Source: Edaphobacter aggregans (GTDB taxonomy: Bacteria; Acidobacteriota; Terriglobia; Terriglobales; Acidobacteriaceae). From it: a stretch of 37,742 nucleotides of DNA. A program made the translations under genes and the position numbers. The notes below the pieces were generated by a model. That model did no database searches. It was given only the letters and a program-made list of their open reading frames with translations, and had not been told where the DNA came from. Where the stretch lies: positions 1 to 37,742 of the forward strand of contig DZDJ01000028.1 in the NCBI GenBank assembly GCA_022736715.1, in the 5' to 3' direction. Below, in pieces: positions 17,267 to 26,400 of this stretch (positions within the stretch are counted from its first letter, which is position 1; the number at the start of each line of letters is the position of its first letter).

Positions 17267-18277
17267 CTACCGCCTTGCGTTGCGCAAACGGAGCGACTCG
17301 GATGGCAGTTCGCCGAACATTCGCTTGTAATCACAGGAGAACTGGCTCAGATGCCAGAAGCCCCACTCGCAGGCGGCCTCTTGTACAGAAGTGAATGGAG
17401 AAGCACTATCTCGCAATGCACGGCGAACACCATTCAGGCGCAGAACTCGCAAATAAGCCCCGGGGCTCATTCCCACAACCTGCTGAAAAGCATTTTGGAG
17501 TGTACGGCGACTCACAAAAAAATTGCGGCATATGTCAGGAATAGAAATTGCCGCATCATGATGGTCCAGCAACTGCTCTCTAATTTTACTAACCAGTGCA
17601 TGACGGCTGCTCAATGCGGTGTCCTCAGGCTGCATCAGCATGAATGGTCTGCACAGCTCAGTCAGCATCTGCATCACGGAGTTGCGAATCGCGTTGCGGC
17701 TGGCGGCGTGCAGCATCAACTCTGGCGTAGCAGCCACTTCATCCAGAATCTGGCGCAGCAACCATTGTGCCCGGGAGCGCATTTCAGGCTGCGTGTGCAG
17801 CAATTCCTGGCTGGAAAGAACCGAGGGGGGCTCAATCCCTTCTGTTGCGTGGATATACTCAGTCAGTTCCTTCTGTTGTACAACGATTCCGAGAATCTGG
17901 AAGCGATTTGGAGTTAATAGCTCGAACTCCGCTCCGCCTGGCCGCACCGCAATGCTGTCCCCTGCAAATGCAGCCCCACCGATCCTGACGGAAGCCCCCT
18001 GATGCAGTGGGATGCCAAACCACCAGGAGCCCGGCCACACCTCACAAGTCTGACGTACGGTATGGCTGGTGGTCTCGCAAAAGACCTGTAGCCCGTCCAA
18101 CCACAGTTCCGTAATGCTGCCGGAGAACCGCCCCGGCGTCAACTGGTCGTAGAGCTGCTTCCATGCTGTCAGATTCGCTGCGTGGTCATCGGCATCCATA
18201 GCAATGTGAGTGCTGAACCCCGCCAGGTCACAGTCATTGTAAGCAGAGGTACACGAGGGAAGTTCGCTTTTGGGCAT
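17267..18277 (-). CDS. eutR: EutR-type AraC-family regulator of ethanolamine utilisation
   Basis: A 336-residue transcription factor. The N-terminal sensing half closely follows E. coli/Salmonella EutR (LTAWKQLYDQLTPGRFSG, TELWLDGLQVF, VWPGSWWFGIP, RPGGAEFELLTP), which binds ethanolamine and adenosylcobalamin. The C-terminal AraC double helix-turn-helix is clear (SVSRR-like block FFVSRRTLQNAFQQVVGMSP, RLNGVRRAL, then EWGFWHLSQFSCDYKRMFGE). The gene is divergent from eat-eutB-eutC, with a 235-nt shared promoter region, which is the usual arrangement for a pathway regulator. On its other side lies the phospholipase C gene on the same strand. It is expected to activate the eut genes when both effectors are present. 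No strong ribosome-binding site was seen before the ATG at 18277. Confidence 0.88.
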   Translation of the reverse strand: MPKSELPSCTSAYNDCDLAGFSTHIAMDADDHAANLTAWKQLYDQLTPGRFSGSITELWLDGLQVFCETTSHTVRQTCEVWPGSWWFGIPLHQGASVRIGGAAFAGDSIAVRPGGAEFELLTPNRFQILGIVVQQKELTEYIHATEGIEPPSVLSSQELLHTQPEMRSRAQWLLRQILDEVAATPELMLHAASRNAIRNSVMQMLTELCRPFMLMQPEDTALSSRHALVSKIREQLLDHHDAAISIPDICRNFFVSRRTLQNAFQQVVGMSPGAYLRVLRLNGVRRALRDSASPFTSVQEAACEWGFWHLSQFSCDYKRMFGELPSESLRLRNARR

Positions 18278-18451
18278 TGGCGCACCGTCTCTCTCTTATA
18301 GAAAAGATATGCGGCAAACAGGGTGAGAAGCATTGCAGAGAAATTAATTTAGCAATCAGAATTTATCGAGATTTTCTGAAAATATCGTAAGATGAACCAT
18401 CCACTGATGATTTTCCCGTTGCCAGACACCGCACAATGTAAATCAACCAGC

Positions 18452-18497
18452 TTTTGCCATTTTCTGATAACGGTCGCACCAAGCAACCTCCTATTCT
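18452..18497 (+). promoter_or_regulatory. Putative EutR operator and -10 box of the eat-eutBC operon
   Basis: The 28-bp motif at 18452-18479 (ending in GATAACGG plus six bases) shares 21 of 28 positions with 17206-17233. TATTCT at 18492-18497 is the probable -10 box, leaving the operator over the -35 region as expected for an AraC-family activator. The eat ATG follows at 18513 with AGGAG at 18503-18507. The remaining eutR-eat gap (18278-18451) is AT-rich and holds the eutR promoter, which was not resolved. Confidence 0.55.
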
Positions 18498-18512
18498 GAA
18501 GCAGGAGAACAC

Positions 18513-19889
18513 ATGGAGCAATCCGCACAGCTGAAAACTACATTGAATACATGGCAGCTGTGGGGTATTGCTGTTGGCCTGGTAATATCGGGAGAGTACT
18601 TTGGCTGGAGCTATGGCTGGGCCAGCGCCGGCACTCTTGGATTTTTACTTACCTCTGCATTTGTAGCCACCATGTATGTGGCCTTCATCTTCAGCTTCAC
18701 CGAGCTGACAACATCGATTCCCAACGCCGGCGGGCCGTTCGCCTACGCCTTGCGCGCGCTGGGACCAACCGGCGCCTACCTTGCCGGAGCAGCAACCCTG
18801 GTCGAGTTTGTTTTTGCGCCTCCGGCGATTGCACTGGCCATTGGTGCCTATCTGCATGTTCAGTTTGCAGCGCTCAACCCGCGCAATGCTGCGCTGATCG
18901 CTTATCTCGTCTTTATGACGCTGAACATTGTTGGCGTGCAGATCGCAGCCAGCTTTGAGCTTGTAGTCACGATTCTCGCCATCATCGAGCTCCTCGTCTT
19001 CATGGCCGTTGTTGCTCCGGGGTTTCAACTGCATCATTTTCTGTACAAGGGATGGGCTGGAGCAGATCACTATACTCCTGCCGCATGGCATGGCATGTTT
19101 GCGGCGATTCCTTTTGCAATCTGGTTTTTTCTTGCAATTGAAGGCGTTGCCATGGCTGCGGAAGAAGCTAAGGAACCAAAACGGTCCATTCCGATTGCCT
19201 ACATCACTGGCACTGGAACTCTCTTGCTGCTTGCGTTAGGAGTGATGCTGTTTGCCGGCTCTGTTGGCGACTGGACGCGTCTGGCAAATATCAACGATCC
19301 GCTGCCGCAAGCGATGAAGATTGTAGTTGGGGAACGCAGCGGATGGCTGCACATGCTGGTTTGGCTCGGACTGTTTGGATTAATAGCCTCGTTCCATGGA
19401 ATTATTCTTGGCTATTCCAGACAGATTTTTGCGCTGGCGCGTGCTGGTTTTCTGCCTTCGATTCTTAGCAGGATTCATCCACGGTTCCAGACACCCTACT
19501 TTGCAATCATTGCTGGCGGTGTTGTGGGCATCGCAGCCATCTATAGCGATCAATGGATCCACTTTGGCGGGCAGCCACTGACGGCTAATATCGTAACGAT
19601 GTCTGTTCTGGGTGCAATTGTGATGTACATCGTCAGTATGATCTCGCTGTTCGTTCTTCGCAGGCGTGAACCGGATTTACCACGACCTTTCCGCGCGATT
19701 GGCTATCCGTGGCTACCGATATGGGCCTTATTTTGCGCCATCATATGCATGATCTGTCTGGTTTACTACAATCGAGTTGTCTCTCTGTTTTTTGCAGTGC
19801 TGCTGGCAGTTGGCTATTTTTACTTTCAAATGACTTCGGCTTCGAGGGTGTCAGTTCAGGCCCAGGACAGCGTGACGGAACTCCCCTGA
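18513..19889 (+). CDS. eat: Ethanolamine permease (APC family)
   Basis: A 458-residue inner-membrane transporter of the amino acid-polyamine-organocation superfamily, ethanolamine permease subfamily. About twelve hydrophobic segments are seen. The first has the APC signature GIAVGLVISGEYFGWSYGW, where the GEYFGW element is typical of ethanolamine permeases. The ELTTSIPNAGGPFAYALRALGP block and the AMAAEEAKEPKRSIPIAY block are also characteristic. The ATG at 18513 has AGGAG 5 nt upstream. eutB follows after 17 nt and eutC after a further 6 nt, so the three form one operon for uptake and deamination of ethanolamine. The substrate rests on family features and strongly on context. Confidence 0.92.
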   Translation: MEQSAQLKTTLNTWQLWGIAVGLVISGEYFGWSYGWASAGTLGFLLTSAFVATMYVAFIFSFTELTTSIPNAGGPFAYALRALGPTGAYLAGAATLVEFVFAPPAIALAIGAYLHVQFAALNPRNAALIAYLVFMTLNIVGVQIAASFELVVTILAIIELLVFMAVVAPGFQLHHFLYKGWAGADHYTPAAWHGMFAAIPFAIWFFLAIEGVAMAAEEAKEPKRSIPIAYITGTGTLLLLALGVMLFAGSVGDWTRLANINDPLPQAMKIVVGERSGWLHMLVWLGLFGLIASFHGIILGYSRQIFALARAGFLPSILSRIHPRFQTPYFAIIAGGVVGIAAIYSDQWIHFGGQPLTANIVTMSVLGAIVMYIVSMISLFVLRRREPDLPRPFRAIGYPWLPIWALFCAIICMICLVYYNRVVSLFFAVLLAVGYFYFQMTSASRVSVQAQDSVTELP

Positions 19890-19906
19890 TTTTTTGAACG
19901 GCGACT

Positions 19907-21292
19907 ATGGGTTTTGCGCATACGATCAACGGTCATACTTACCGTTTCGATGATTTAAAAACGCTGTTGGCGAAAGCGACCCCGGCCCGCTCTGGCGATG
20001 TGCTGGCAGGGATTGCGGCCGAAACGGAGCAGGAGCGCATGGCCGCCCGCATGGCTCTTGCTGATGTCCCTTTGCGTCATTTTCTTAGTGAAGCCGTAGT
20101 TCCCTATGAGGACGATGAAGTCACGCGCCTGATTCTGGATTCGCATGATCCCCGGCAATTTGCTGCGGTTGCGCACCTCACCGTGGGCGGGTTTCGAGAC
20201 TGGTTGCTTGCCACCGAGCAAACGGCAGAAGTGTTGAACAAATTATGTAATGGCATCACGCCAGAAATGGCAGCCGCAGTGTCCAAGATCATGCGCAATC
20301 AGGACCTGATTCTGGTTGCCAGAAAATGCAGCGTTGTAACTCGCTTTCGCAATACGATCGGGCTTCGCGGCCACATGTCTGTCCGGCTGCAGCCCAACCA
20401 TCCAACCGACGACGCCAAAGGGATTTTGGCCGCAGTCATTGATGGATTGTTGTATGGTTGCGGAGATGCAGTCATCGGCATCAATCCTGCCAGCGACCAT
20501 CTTCCTACCCACATTCAACTGCTGAAAATGCTGGACGAGCTTCGCTTGCGATTTGAGATGCCCGTGCAGAGCTGCATCCTGACCCACGTTACCACCACGC
20601 TGCATGCAATTGAGCAAGGCGCCCCGGTTGATCTTGTCTTCCAGTCTGTTGCGGGAACACAAAAGGCCAATGAGAATTTTGGCATTCACCTGGGCCTGCT
20701 GCAGGAAGCACAGGACGCTGCTCTTTCTCTGCATCGCGGAACTGTTGGCGACAACGTGATGTACTTTGAAACGGGCCAGGGCAGCGCCCTTTCCGCTGAA
20801 GCGCATTTCGGCGTTGACCAGCAGACCTGCGAAGCGCGCGCCTATGCTGTTGCGCGCAATTTTGCGCCACTGCTCGCTAACAGCGTTGTGGGATTCATCG
20901 GGCCGGAATATCTCTACAATGGAAAACAGATACTGCGCGCAGGACTGGAAGATCATTTCTGCGGCAAGCTACTGGGTCTGCCCATGGGCTGCGACATCTG
21001 TTACACGAACCATGCAGATGCCGACCAGAATGATATGGACTCCCTGCTGACCCTGCTTGGCGTGGCGGGCGCGAACTTCATCATGGGTGTTCCCGGAGCG
21101 GACGACATCATGCTGGGCTATCAGAGCACCTCTTTTCACGATGCTCTTTACATCCGCGAAGTGCTGGGCCTGAAGCGGGCACCGGAATTTGAGGCATGGC
21201 TGCAACGGGTGGGCATTACTGACGCGAATGGAAAATTATCCGCTTCAGGCTCTATGATGAATTTGTTGCCAGCGTCAATTTCTCAGTTCTGA
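19907..21292 (+). CDS. eutB: Ethanolamine ammonia-lyase large subunit
   Basis: The adenosylcobalamin-dependent heavy subunit that converts ethanolamine to acetaldehyde and ammonia. The 461-residue TIM-barrel protein is full length. Family blocks are LCNGITPEMAAAVSKIMRN, GLRGHMSVRLQPNHPTDD, FQSVAGTQKANENFG, YFETGQGSALSAEAHFG, PMGCDICYTNHADADQ and GVPGADDIMLGYQSTSFHD. The start ATG at 19907 has only a weak ribosome-binding site, which fits translational linkage to eat 17 nt upstream. It pairs with eutC immediately downstream. No microcompartment shell genes, eutA reactivase, cobalamin adenosyltransferase or acetaldehyde dehydrogenase are seen in the window. Confidence 0.97.
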   Translation: MGFAHTINGHTYRFDDLKTLLAKATPARSGDVLAGIAAETEQERMAARMALADVPLRHFLSEAVVPYEDDEVTRLILDSHDPRQFAAVAHLTVGGFRDWLLATEQTAEVLNKLCNGITPEMAAAVSKIMRNQDLILVARKCSVVTRFRNTIGLRGHMSVRLQPNHPTDDAKGILAAVIDGLLYGCGDAVIGINPASDHLPTHIQLLKMLDELRLRFEMPVQSCILTHVTTTLHAIEQGAPVDLVFQSVAGTQKANENFGIHLGLLQEAQDAALSLHRGTVGDNVMYFETGQGSALSAEAHFGVDQQTCEARAYAVARNFAPLLANSVVGFIGPEYLYNGKQILRAGLEDHFCGKLLGLPMGCDICYTNHADADQNDMDSLLTLLGVAGANFIMGVPGADDIMLGYQSTSFHDALYIREVLGLKRAPEFEAWLQRVGITDANGKLSASGSMMNLLPASISQF

Positions 21293-21298
21293 AGATAC

Positions 21299-22075
21299 AT
21301 GCCGAGCACTTCCATCCAGCACGATTCGTGGTTTGGCCTTACGCGCTTCACCAGTGCCAGAATTGCACTTGGGCGTGTTGGTCACAGCCTGCCCACGGAA
21401 ACAGTGCTTGCATTTGACTGCGCCCATGCGCTGGCGCGCGATGCAATCTTTCAGCCCCTGAACACTCAGCAACTGTTGCAGAAACTTAAGTTGGCCGACT
21501 TCCCTGCAATGCACGTGGCCAGCCAGATCACGGGCCGGCAGCAATATCTTTTACGGCCTGATCTTGGGCGAAAACTGCATCCTCAATACAGGACATTGCT
21601 CACAGCCGATTCGCCACCACCCAGCCGGTTGACGATAGTGCTTGCCGATGGCCTTTCCGCGTTGGCTGTGGCCCGTCATGCGCTGCCGGTGCTGCAAATG
21701 TTTCGCGCTATCTCGCAATCTGCATGGGAGCTGGACACCATCATCCTGGCCACGCAGGCGCGCGTTGCGCTTGCAGATGAGATTGCCGCATTGCGCGGAG
21801 CTGTGGCCTGCGCCATTTTTATCGGTGAAAGACCCGGACTGAGCACCGCAGACAGCATGGGGATCTACGTAACCTATGAGCCGCGCATCGGCCGGACGGA
21901 TGCGGAGCGGAACTGTATTTCCAACATTCACGCCGCTGGCCTGCAATATGAGGAAGCGGCCCAAAAGCTGACCTGCCTTCTCCGCTGCGCCCGCCTACTG
22001 GGAAAATCCGGCATTGCGCTGAAGGATACGGCGATGCGAAAAGCGGAAGGCATTTCCGTTCTTCCGCAGGAGTAG
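21299..22075 (+). CDS. eutC: Ethanolamine ammonia-lyase small subunit
   Basis: The light subunit that completes the B12-binding site of ethanolamine ammonia-lyase. The 258-residue product shows the EutC blocks FTSARIALGRVG, LQKLKLADF-like region with QYLLRPDLGR, VLADGLSALAV, FIGERPGLSTADSMGIYVTYEP and CISNIHAAGL, with the C-terminal helix containing ARLLGKSGIALKD. It is slightly shorter than enterobacterial EutC because it lacks part of the N-terminal extension that in enterobacteria helps targeting to the microcompartment. That fits the absence of shell genes here. It starts 6 nt after the eutB stop. Confidence 0.96.
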   Translation: MPSTSIQHDSWFGLTRFTSARIALGRVGHSLPTETVLAFDCAHALARDAIFQPLNTQQLLQKLKLADFPAMHVASQITGRQQYLLRPDLGRKLHPQYRTLLTADSPPPSRLTIVLADGLSALAVARHALPVLQMFRAISQSAWELDTIILATQARVALADEIAALRGAVACAIFIGERPGLSTADSMGIYVTYEPRIGRTDAERNCISNIHAAGLQYEEAAQKLTCLLRCARLLGKSGIALKDTAMRKAEGISVLPQE

Positions 22076-22166
22076 CACCGCACATAGGACACTTTCCGCT
22101 GGCACACCGTTTTTTCCGGAACCCGCTCCTGCTGATACTCTGATAGTGGAGTTCCCGTATTCAGCA

Positions 22167-23405
22167 ATGAACGAAACGATTCTGATCCACTTCTCCGGGA
22201 AGGACAAACCCGGCATCATAGCGGTGCTCACTGGCATCCTGGCACGGCTCGATGCACGCATTCTCGATATTGGCCAGGCTGTGGTGCATGAAACACTGGC
22301 CCTCGGCCTGCTGGTGGAAATCCCCACAAATAATGACTTTGCGCCATTCAAGGAGGCGATCTGCGCCGAGGCGAACAAGATCGGTCTGCTGGTGCGGTTT
22401 ACCCCGATCTCGGCAGAGCAGTTGCAGCACTGGATTGGTCTACAGGGAAAAGACAGGTTCATCGTCACCATTTTGGGGCGCGAGATTACAGCGCAGCAGC
22501 TGACGCATGTCAGCGCAATCCTTGACGCACAGAATCTCAATATCAATCGCATCGAACGCCTGTCCGGACGTATGTCGCTGGCCAGGCACGGCAGCAAAGC
22601 CAACGCCTGTGTTGAGCTGCGCGCCAGCGGGCAGGTGAAGGCGGAAAGCGAAATGCGCGCCGCATTTCTTGCGGCGGCACAGGACCTGAGTATCGACATC
22701 GCTTTTCAGCGCGAAAGCATCTATCGCCGCAATCGGCGCCTGTTTGCATTTGATATGGATTCGACACTGATCCAGGGAGAGGTGATCGACGAGCTGGCAA
22801 AAATGGCTGGTGTGGCCGATCAGGTGGTCAAGATTACGGAATCGGCAATGCGCGGCGAGATCGCATTCAAAGAGAGCTTTACCCAACGTGTCGGCCTGCT
22901 GCGAGGACTGCCGGAGGCCCGCGTTAAAGAACTGCTGGGGCGCATTCCACTGGTCGATGGCGCAGAACGCCTGGTCCGCACGCTCAAAATGCTCGGCTAT
23001 AAAACTGCAATCCTTTCCGGAGGATTTTCCTTCTTTGCGCATCACCTGCAACAGCAGCTCGGCATTGATTATGTTTTTGCCAATGAACTGGACATTGCTG
23101 ATGGTGTAGTAACAGGAAACATCAAATCAGAGATCGTCGATGGAGCCAGAAAGGCCACGCTGCTGCAGGAACTTGCAGCACAGGAAAAAATTTCGCTGGA
23201 ACAGGTGGTCGCCGTAGGCGATGGCGCAAATGACCTTCCCATGCTCGGCATTGCAGGCATGGGCATTGCATTCCATGCAAAGCCACTGGTTCGCCAAAGC
23301 GCCGATCATGCGCTTTCCTGTCTGGGGCTGGACAGTCTGCTTTATTTGATCGGCGTTCGCGACCGCGACCTGCAAACGATGCCGAAGCCTGTAAACCTGC
23401 CTTAA
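22167..23405 (+). CDS. serB: Phosphoserine phosphatase SerB (ACT-HAD)
   Basis: A 412-residue HAD-superfamily phosphatase. The N-terminus has one clear ACT domain (LIHFSGKDKPGIIAVLTGIL) and a second ACT-like region (FIVTILGREITAQQLTHVSA). The HAD domain begins at about 190 with motif I FDMDSTLIQGEVIDELA (nucleophile D196, D198), motif II ILSGGFSFF, and motif III/IV VGDGANDLPML. This is the layout of SerB, which makes serine from phosphoserine. The ATG at 22167 fits the family N-terminus; a GTG at 22146 is also in frame. It lies 91 nt after eutC on the same strand and may be read through from the eut operon. Activity on phosphoethanolamine is conceivable but not shown by any residue. Confidence 0.9.
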   Translation: MNETILIHFSGKDKPGIIAVLTGILARLDARILDIGQAVVHETLALGLLVEIPTNNDFAPFKEAICAEANKIGLLVRFTPISAEQLQHWIGLQGKDRFIVTILGREITAQQLTHVSAILDAQNLNINRIERLSGRMSLARHGSKANACVELRASGQVKAESEMRAAFLAAAQDLSIDIAFQRESIYRRNRRLFAFDMDSTLIQGEVIDELAKMAGVADQVVKITESAMRGEIAFKESFTQRVGLLRGLPEARVKELLGRIPLVDGAERLVRTLKMLGYKTAILSGGFSFFAHHLQQQLGIDYVFANELDIADGVVTGNIKSEIVDGARKATLLQELAAQEKISLEQVVAVGDGANDLPMLGIAGMGIAFHAKPLVRQSADHALSCLGLDSLLYLIGVRDRDLQTMPKPVNLP

Positions 23406-23414
23406 ACCAGGACA

Positions 23415-23448
23415 CATTTGCGGCAAAGGTTGTGCTCTGCCGCAAATG
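23415..23448. terminator. Bidirectional hairpin between serB and the GH13 gene
   Basis: A perfect 11-bp stem (catttgcggca pairs with tgccgcaaatg) with a 12-nt loop lies 9 nt after serB and 7 nt after the end of the convergent GH13 gene. There is no T-tract, so termination strength is uncertain. Confidence 0.65.
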
Positions 23449-23455
23449 CGCGTCT

Positions 23456-26400
23456 TCAGAAATTTTCTTCCACGACAACTTCCTCTACTTCTTTCCCGCT
23501 CGCCGCCTCCGGTTCTGCCGTGGTATATAAAGCACTCCAGCGATAACCAGCCGAGGCAGCGGCTTCCGTCGCCTGCTGAACAGACTGGAACAGTGCAGCC
23601 GCCTTTTCGAGATTGAAAGTTGTAGCCTGCAGCAGAAGCATCCAATCTGGCAACGTCCTCCACCAAAGCAGTTCTTCATACGCTTCCTGCCAGAAGTACG
23701 AAGCGCCCTCTGACTCATGCAGCCCGGTCAGCCAGCGTATATCCGGATCGTCCCAGCAGGTCTGCGGCAATCGTTGCATTCCTGCCAGGAGCGATGCTTT
23801 GTCGGACGCCATCTCGAGCAGCGCAATGCGAATGCGCGCTGCGGACTGCCAGCCTGCTTCCTTTTCCATGCCCTGCGCCATCAGTATCTCGGCAAAAACA
23901 CGGCGCAGGCGCAGCATGTCAAAAAAATTCGCCGACTCATGACTGTGCAGTTTCTTTGACATGTCGTCGGCAATGCTGCGCAACAGGCACCAGCCAAGAA
24001 TGGGTGTCCAGATTGCTGCCGCATCCTGCTTGCGGCTGCCATCCGGCAGAACCGCTCTCGCAGCCGGAGACCACTCCACTTTAAATCGGCCCGGCAATTG
24101 CGGCAGTTCGCTGGCCGCAATGAGATATTTTTTCAGCGACTCGATTGCTTCCGACAGGTTCAACTGTGCATTGCCAATCTCCTGCTGCAATGCAGGTATG
24201 CGAAAGGCCCGATTGACCTCCCGATAAAAAACAGACGCTTTCTCCAGAAAGAGCGCATTCCATTCTCTTCGCTCTTCTGCCAGCGACTTTTTGCCGTTGC
24301 GCAACGCGAATGCCGGTCCTGCTTCAGAGTCACTCAGCAACTCCGCAAACCGGCGAACGGTTGCCGTGTCCAGCACACGCTGCAAGGCGCTGTATACCGG
24401 GCGCAACTGCAGATCCAGCAAGGCCTCCTGCAAATCCGGCACACCACGGCCGTGCAGTTCGTCCTGCAACCTGTCCCAGGGATGCTCTTCATCGGGGCGC
24501 AGTTCCTGCCAATCCAGAAATACGCTGCACTGGTACGCACACAGATCCAGGGACAGGCCGTGATGATCCAGACCAGACGAACGGTGCAGGTACTGCAAGC
24601 CACTGTGGTAATCGCGATAGCTGATCAGTGTTTTCGGGTCCGTCGGCAATTGCAAGGCCTCCCGCAGGGAGCTGCGCCGCAGGCCGCCACCGGTCTTATC
24701 AAAATACGCAGCAGAATGATGAATGCAGCCGCGCGTCTGCCCATAGCGATTGTGATAAATCACCAGCGCCCGCTGATCGTGCAAAGTGTTGGAGTAGGCA
24801 AAGACATTCTCGTCCACCGTACCGTCTTCGCGCCAGAAATCGTACAGAACAAAATGACTGCTTTCGGCAAAGAGCGGTCTCCGCTTGAGCAACGGAGCAA
24901 TCAGTTGTTGATGCCGCGCCACCAGTGCCGGATTGGGGCTCTCCTCATATCGCGGCCAGCGATACTCCATGCCGTATTTCTCAGTAAAGGCCTCAATCTG
25001 GCCATGGCCAAACATCGGCAAACCTGGCAAGGTAGCCAGCAGAGTGCAAACACCGAAATATTTGTCCCCCGTACCAAACTGGTCGATTGCGGTGCGCTCA
25101 TCCGGGTTGCTCATAAAGTTGACGTAGCGCTTCAGAATATCCGGGTCAAACTCCAGCGTATTTTTAAGCACCAGCCGATACTTTGCATTGTCTTCGTCAC
25201 GCAGCATGTGCATGAAGGCGCTGTTGTACACACGATGCATTCCAAGCGTGCGCACGAAGTATCCTTCCATCAGCCAGAAGGCCTCCGCCAGCAGCAGCGT
25301 GTTCGGCACCTCGGCAGCAACGCGGTCCACCACTTCACGCCAGAATTCCTGTGGAATCAGCGCATCAAACTCCGCCTGCGTCATGCTTGCTTCCGCGCGA
25401 GACGGAATTGCTCCGCCGCTGCCTGGCAATGGAAACCAAAGCCGCTGAATATGCCGCCGCGCCAGCGTCATGGCCGCATCAAAACGGATGATGGGAAACA
25501 GGCGCGCGACGTGCAGAATGGTCTGGACCACCTGCTCGCGCACCTCCGCCTTCAGGTAGTTCAACTGCGCCGTGTCATTCCAGGGAAAGCTGGTTCCATC
25601 GTTGCCGTGATAGATATAGTCGATGTGGCCGGTCTGCGTGTCGCGCCGGCGAAAGACCACCGCAGCATCGCTCTGCTCGTAGTAATGATCTTCAATCTTG
25701 ATTTCCACCCGCGCATCGCTGGAAAGATTCGGCCCATCGAAACGATACGCAGGATAAGGGCAGTCCTGCCGCGACAAAAACCACTCCGGATGCTCAATCA
25801 CCCAGGCCGAATCAATGCCCATATGGTTGGGGACCATGTCGCTGGCCAACCGGATTCCGCGCGCAGCCGCCCGGTTACGCAGATTGCCGTAGGCCATTTC
25901 ACCACCAAGATCCTGCGAAATCTCATAGCTGGCCAGCGAATAAGCGGAGGCAACTGCATCGGGCTGTCCGCACAAACGCTTGATGGTTTTGGAGGCGCGG
26001 CTTCTTTCCCAGATGCCAATCAACCAGAGCGCATTGAGTCCACGCGAAGCCAGCAGGTCCAACTCTTCATCAGGAATTTGATCGAGCCGCTCGATGGCTC
26101 TTGCATATTGGCGGGAGAGCTGCGCCAGCCATACATAGGTGCTCTTCGCAATCATCACAACAGACGGCATCCAGTGCAGATCATGACTGAAGCGCTCGTA
26201 TTCGTGGTCAAGCGCCGCATAGGAGGGCACCTCTGCGTGTTTTGCAAACATATCGTGCGGATGCCGCTGCCGCGCCGCCGACGGCGGGTGAAAACGCATC
26301 CAGATGGCGAGATCTTCTTCCTGCAACACATCCACCGCCAGCAGAACGCGCCGCAGACCGTCTCCCAGCAACTCGCCCCAGTTCTGGCGAATAAACGCAA

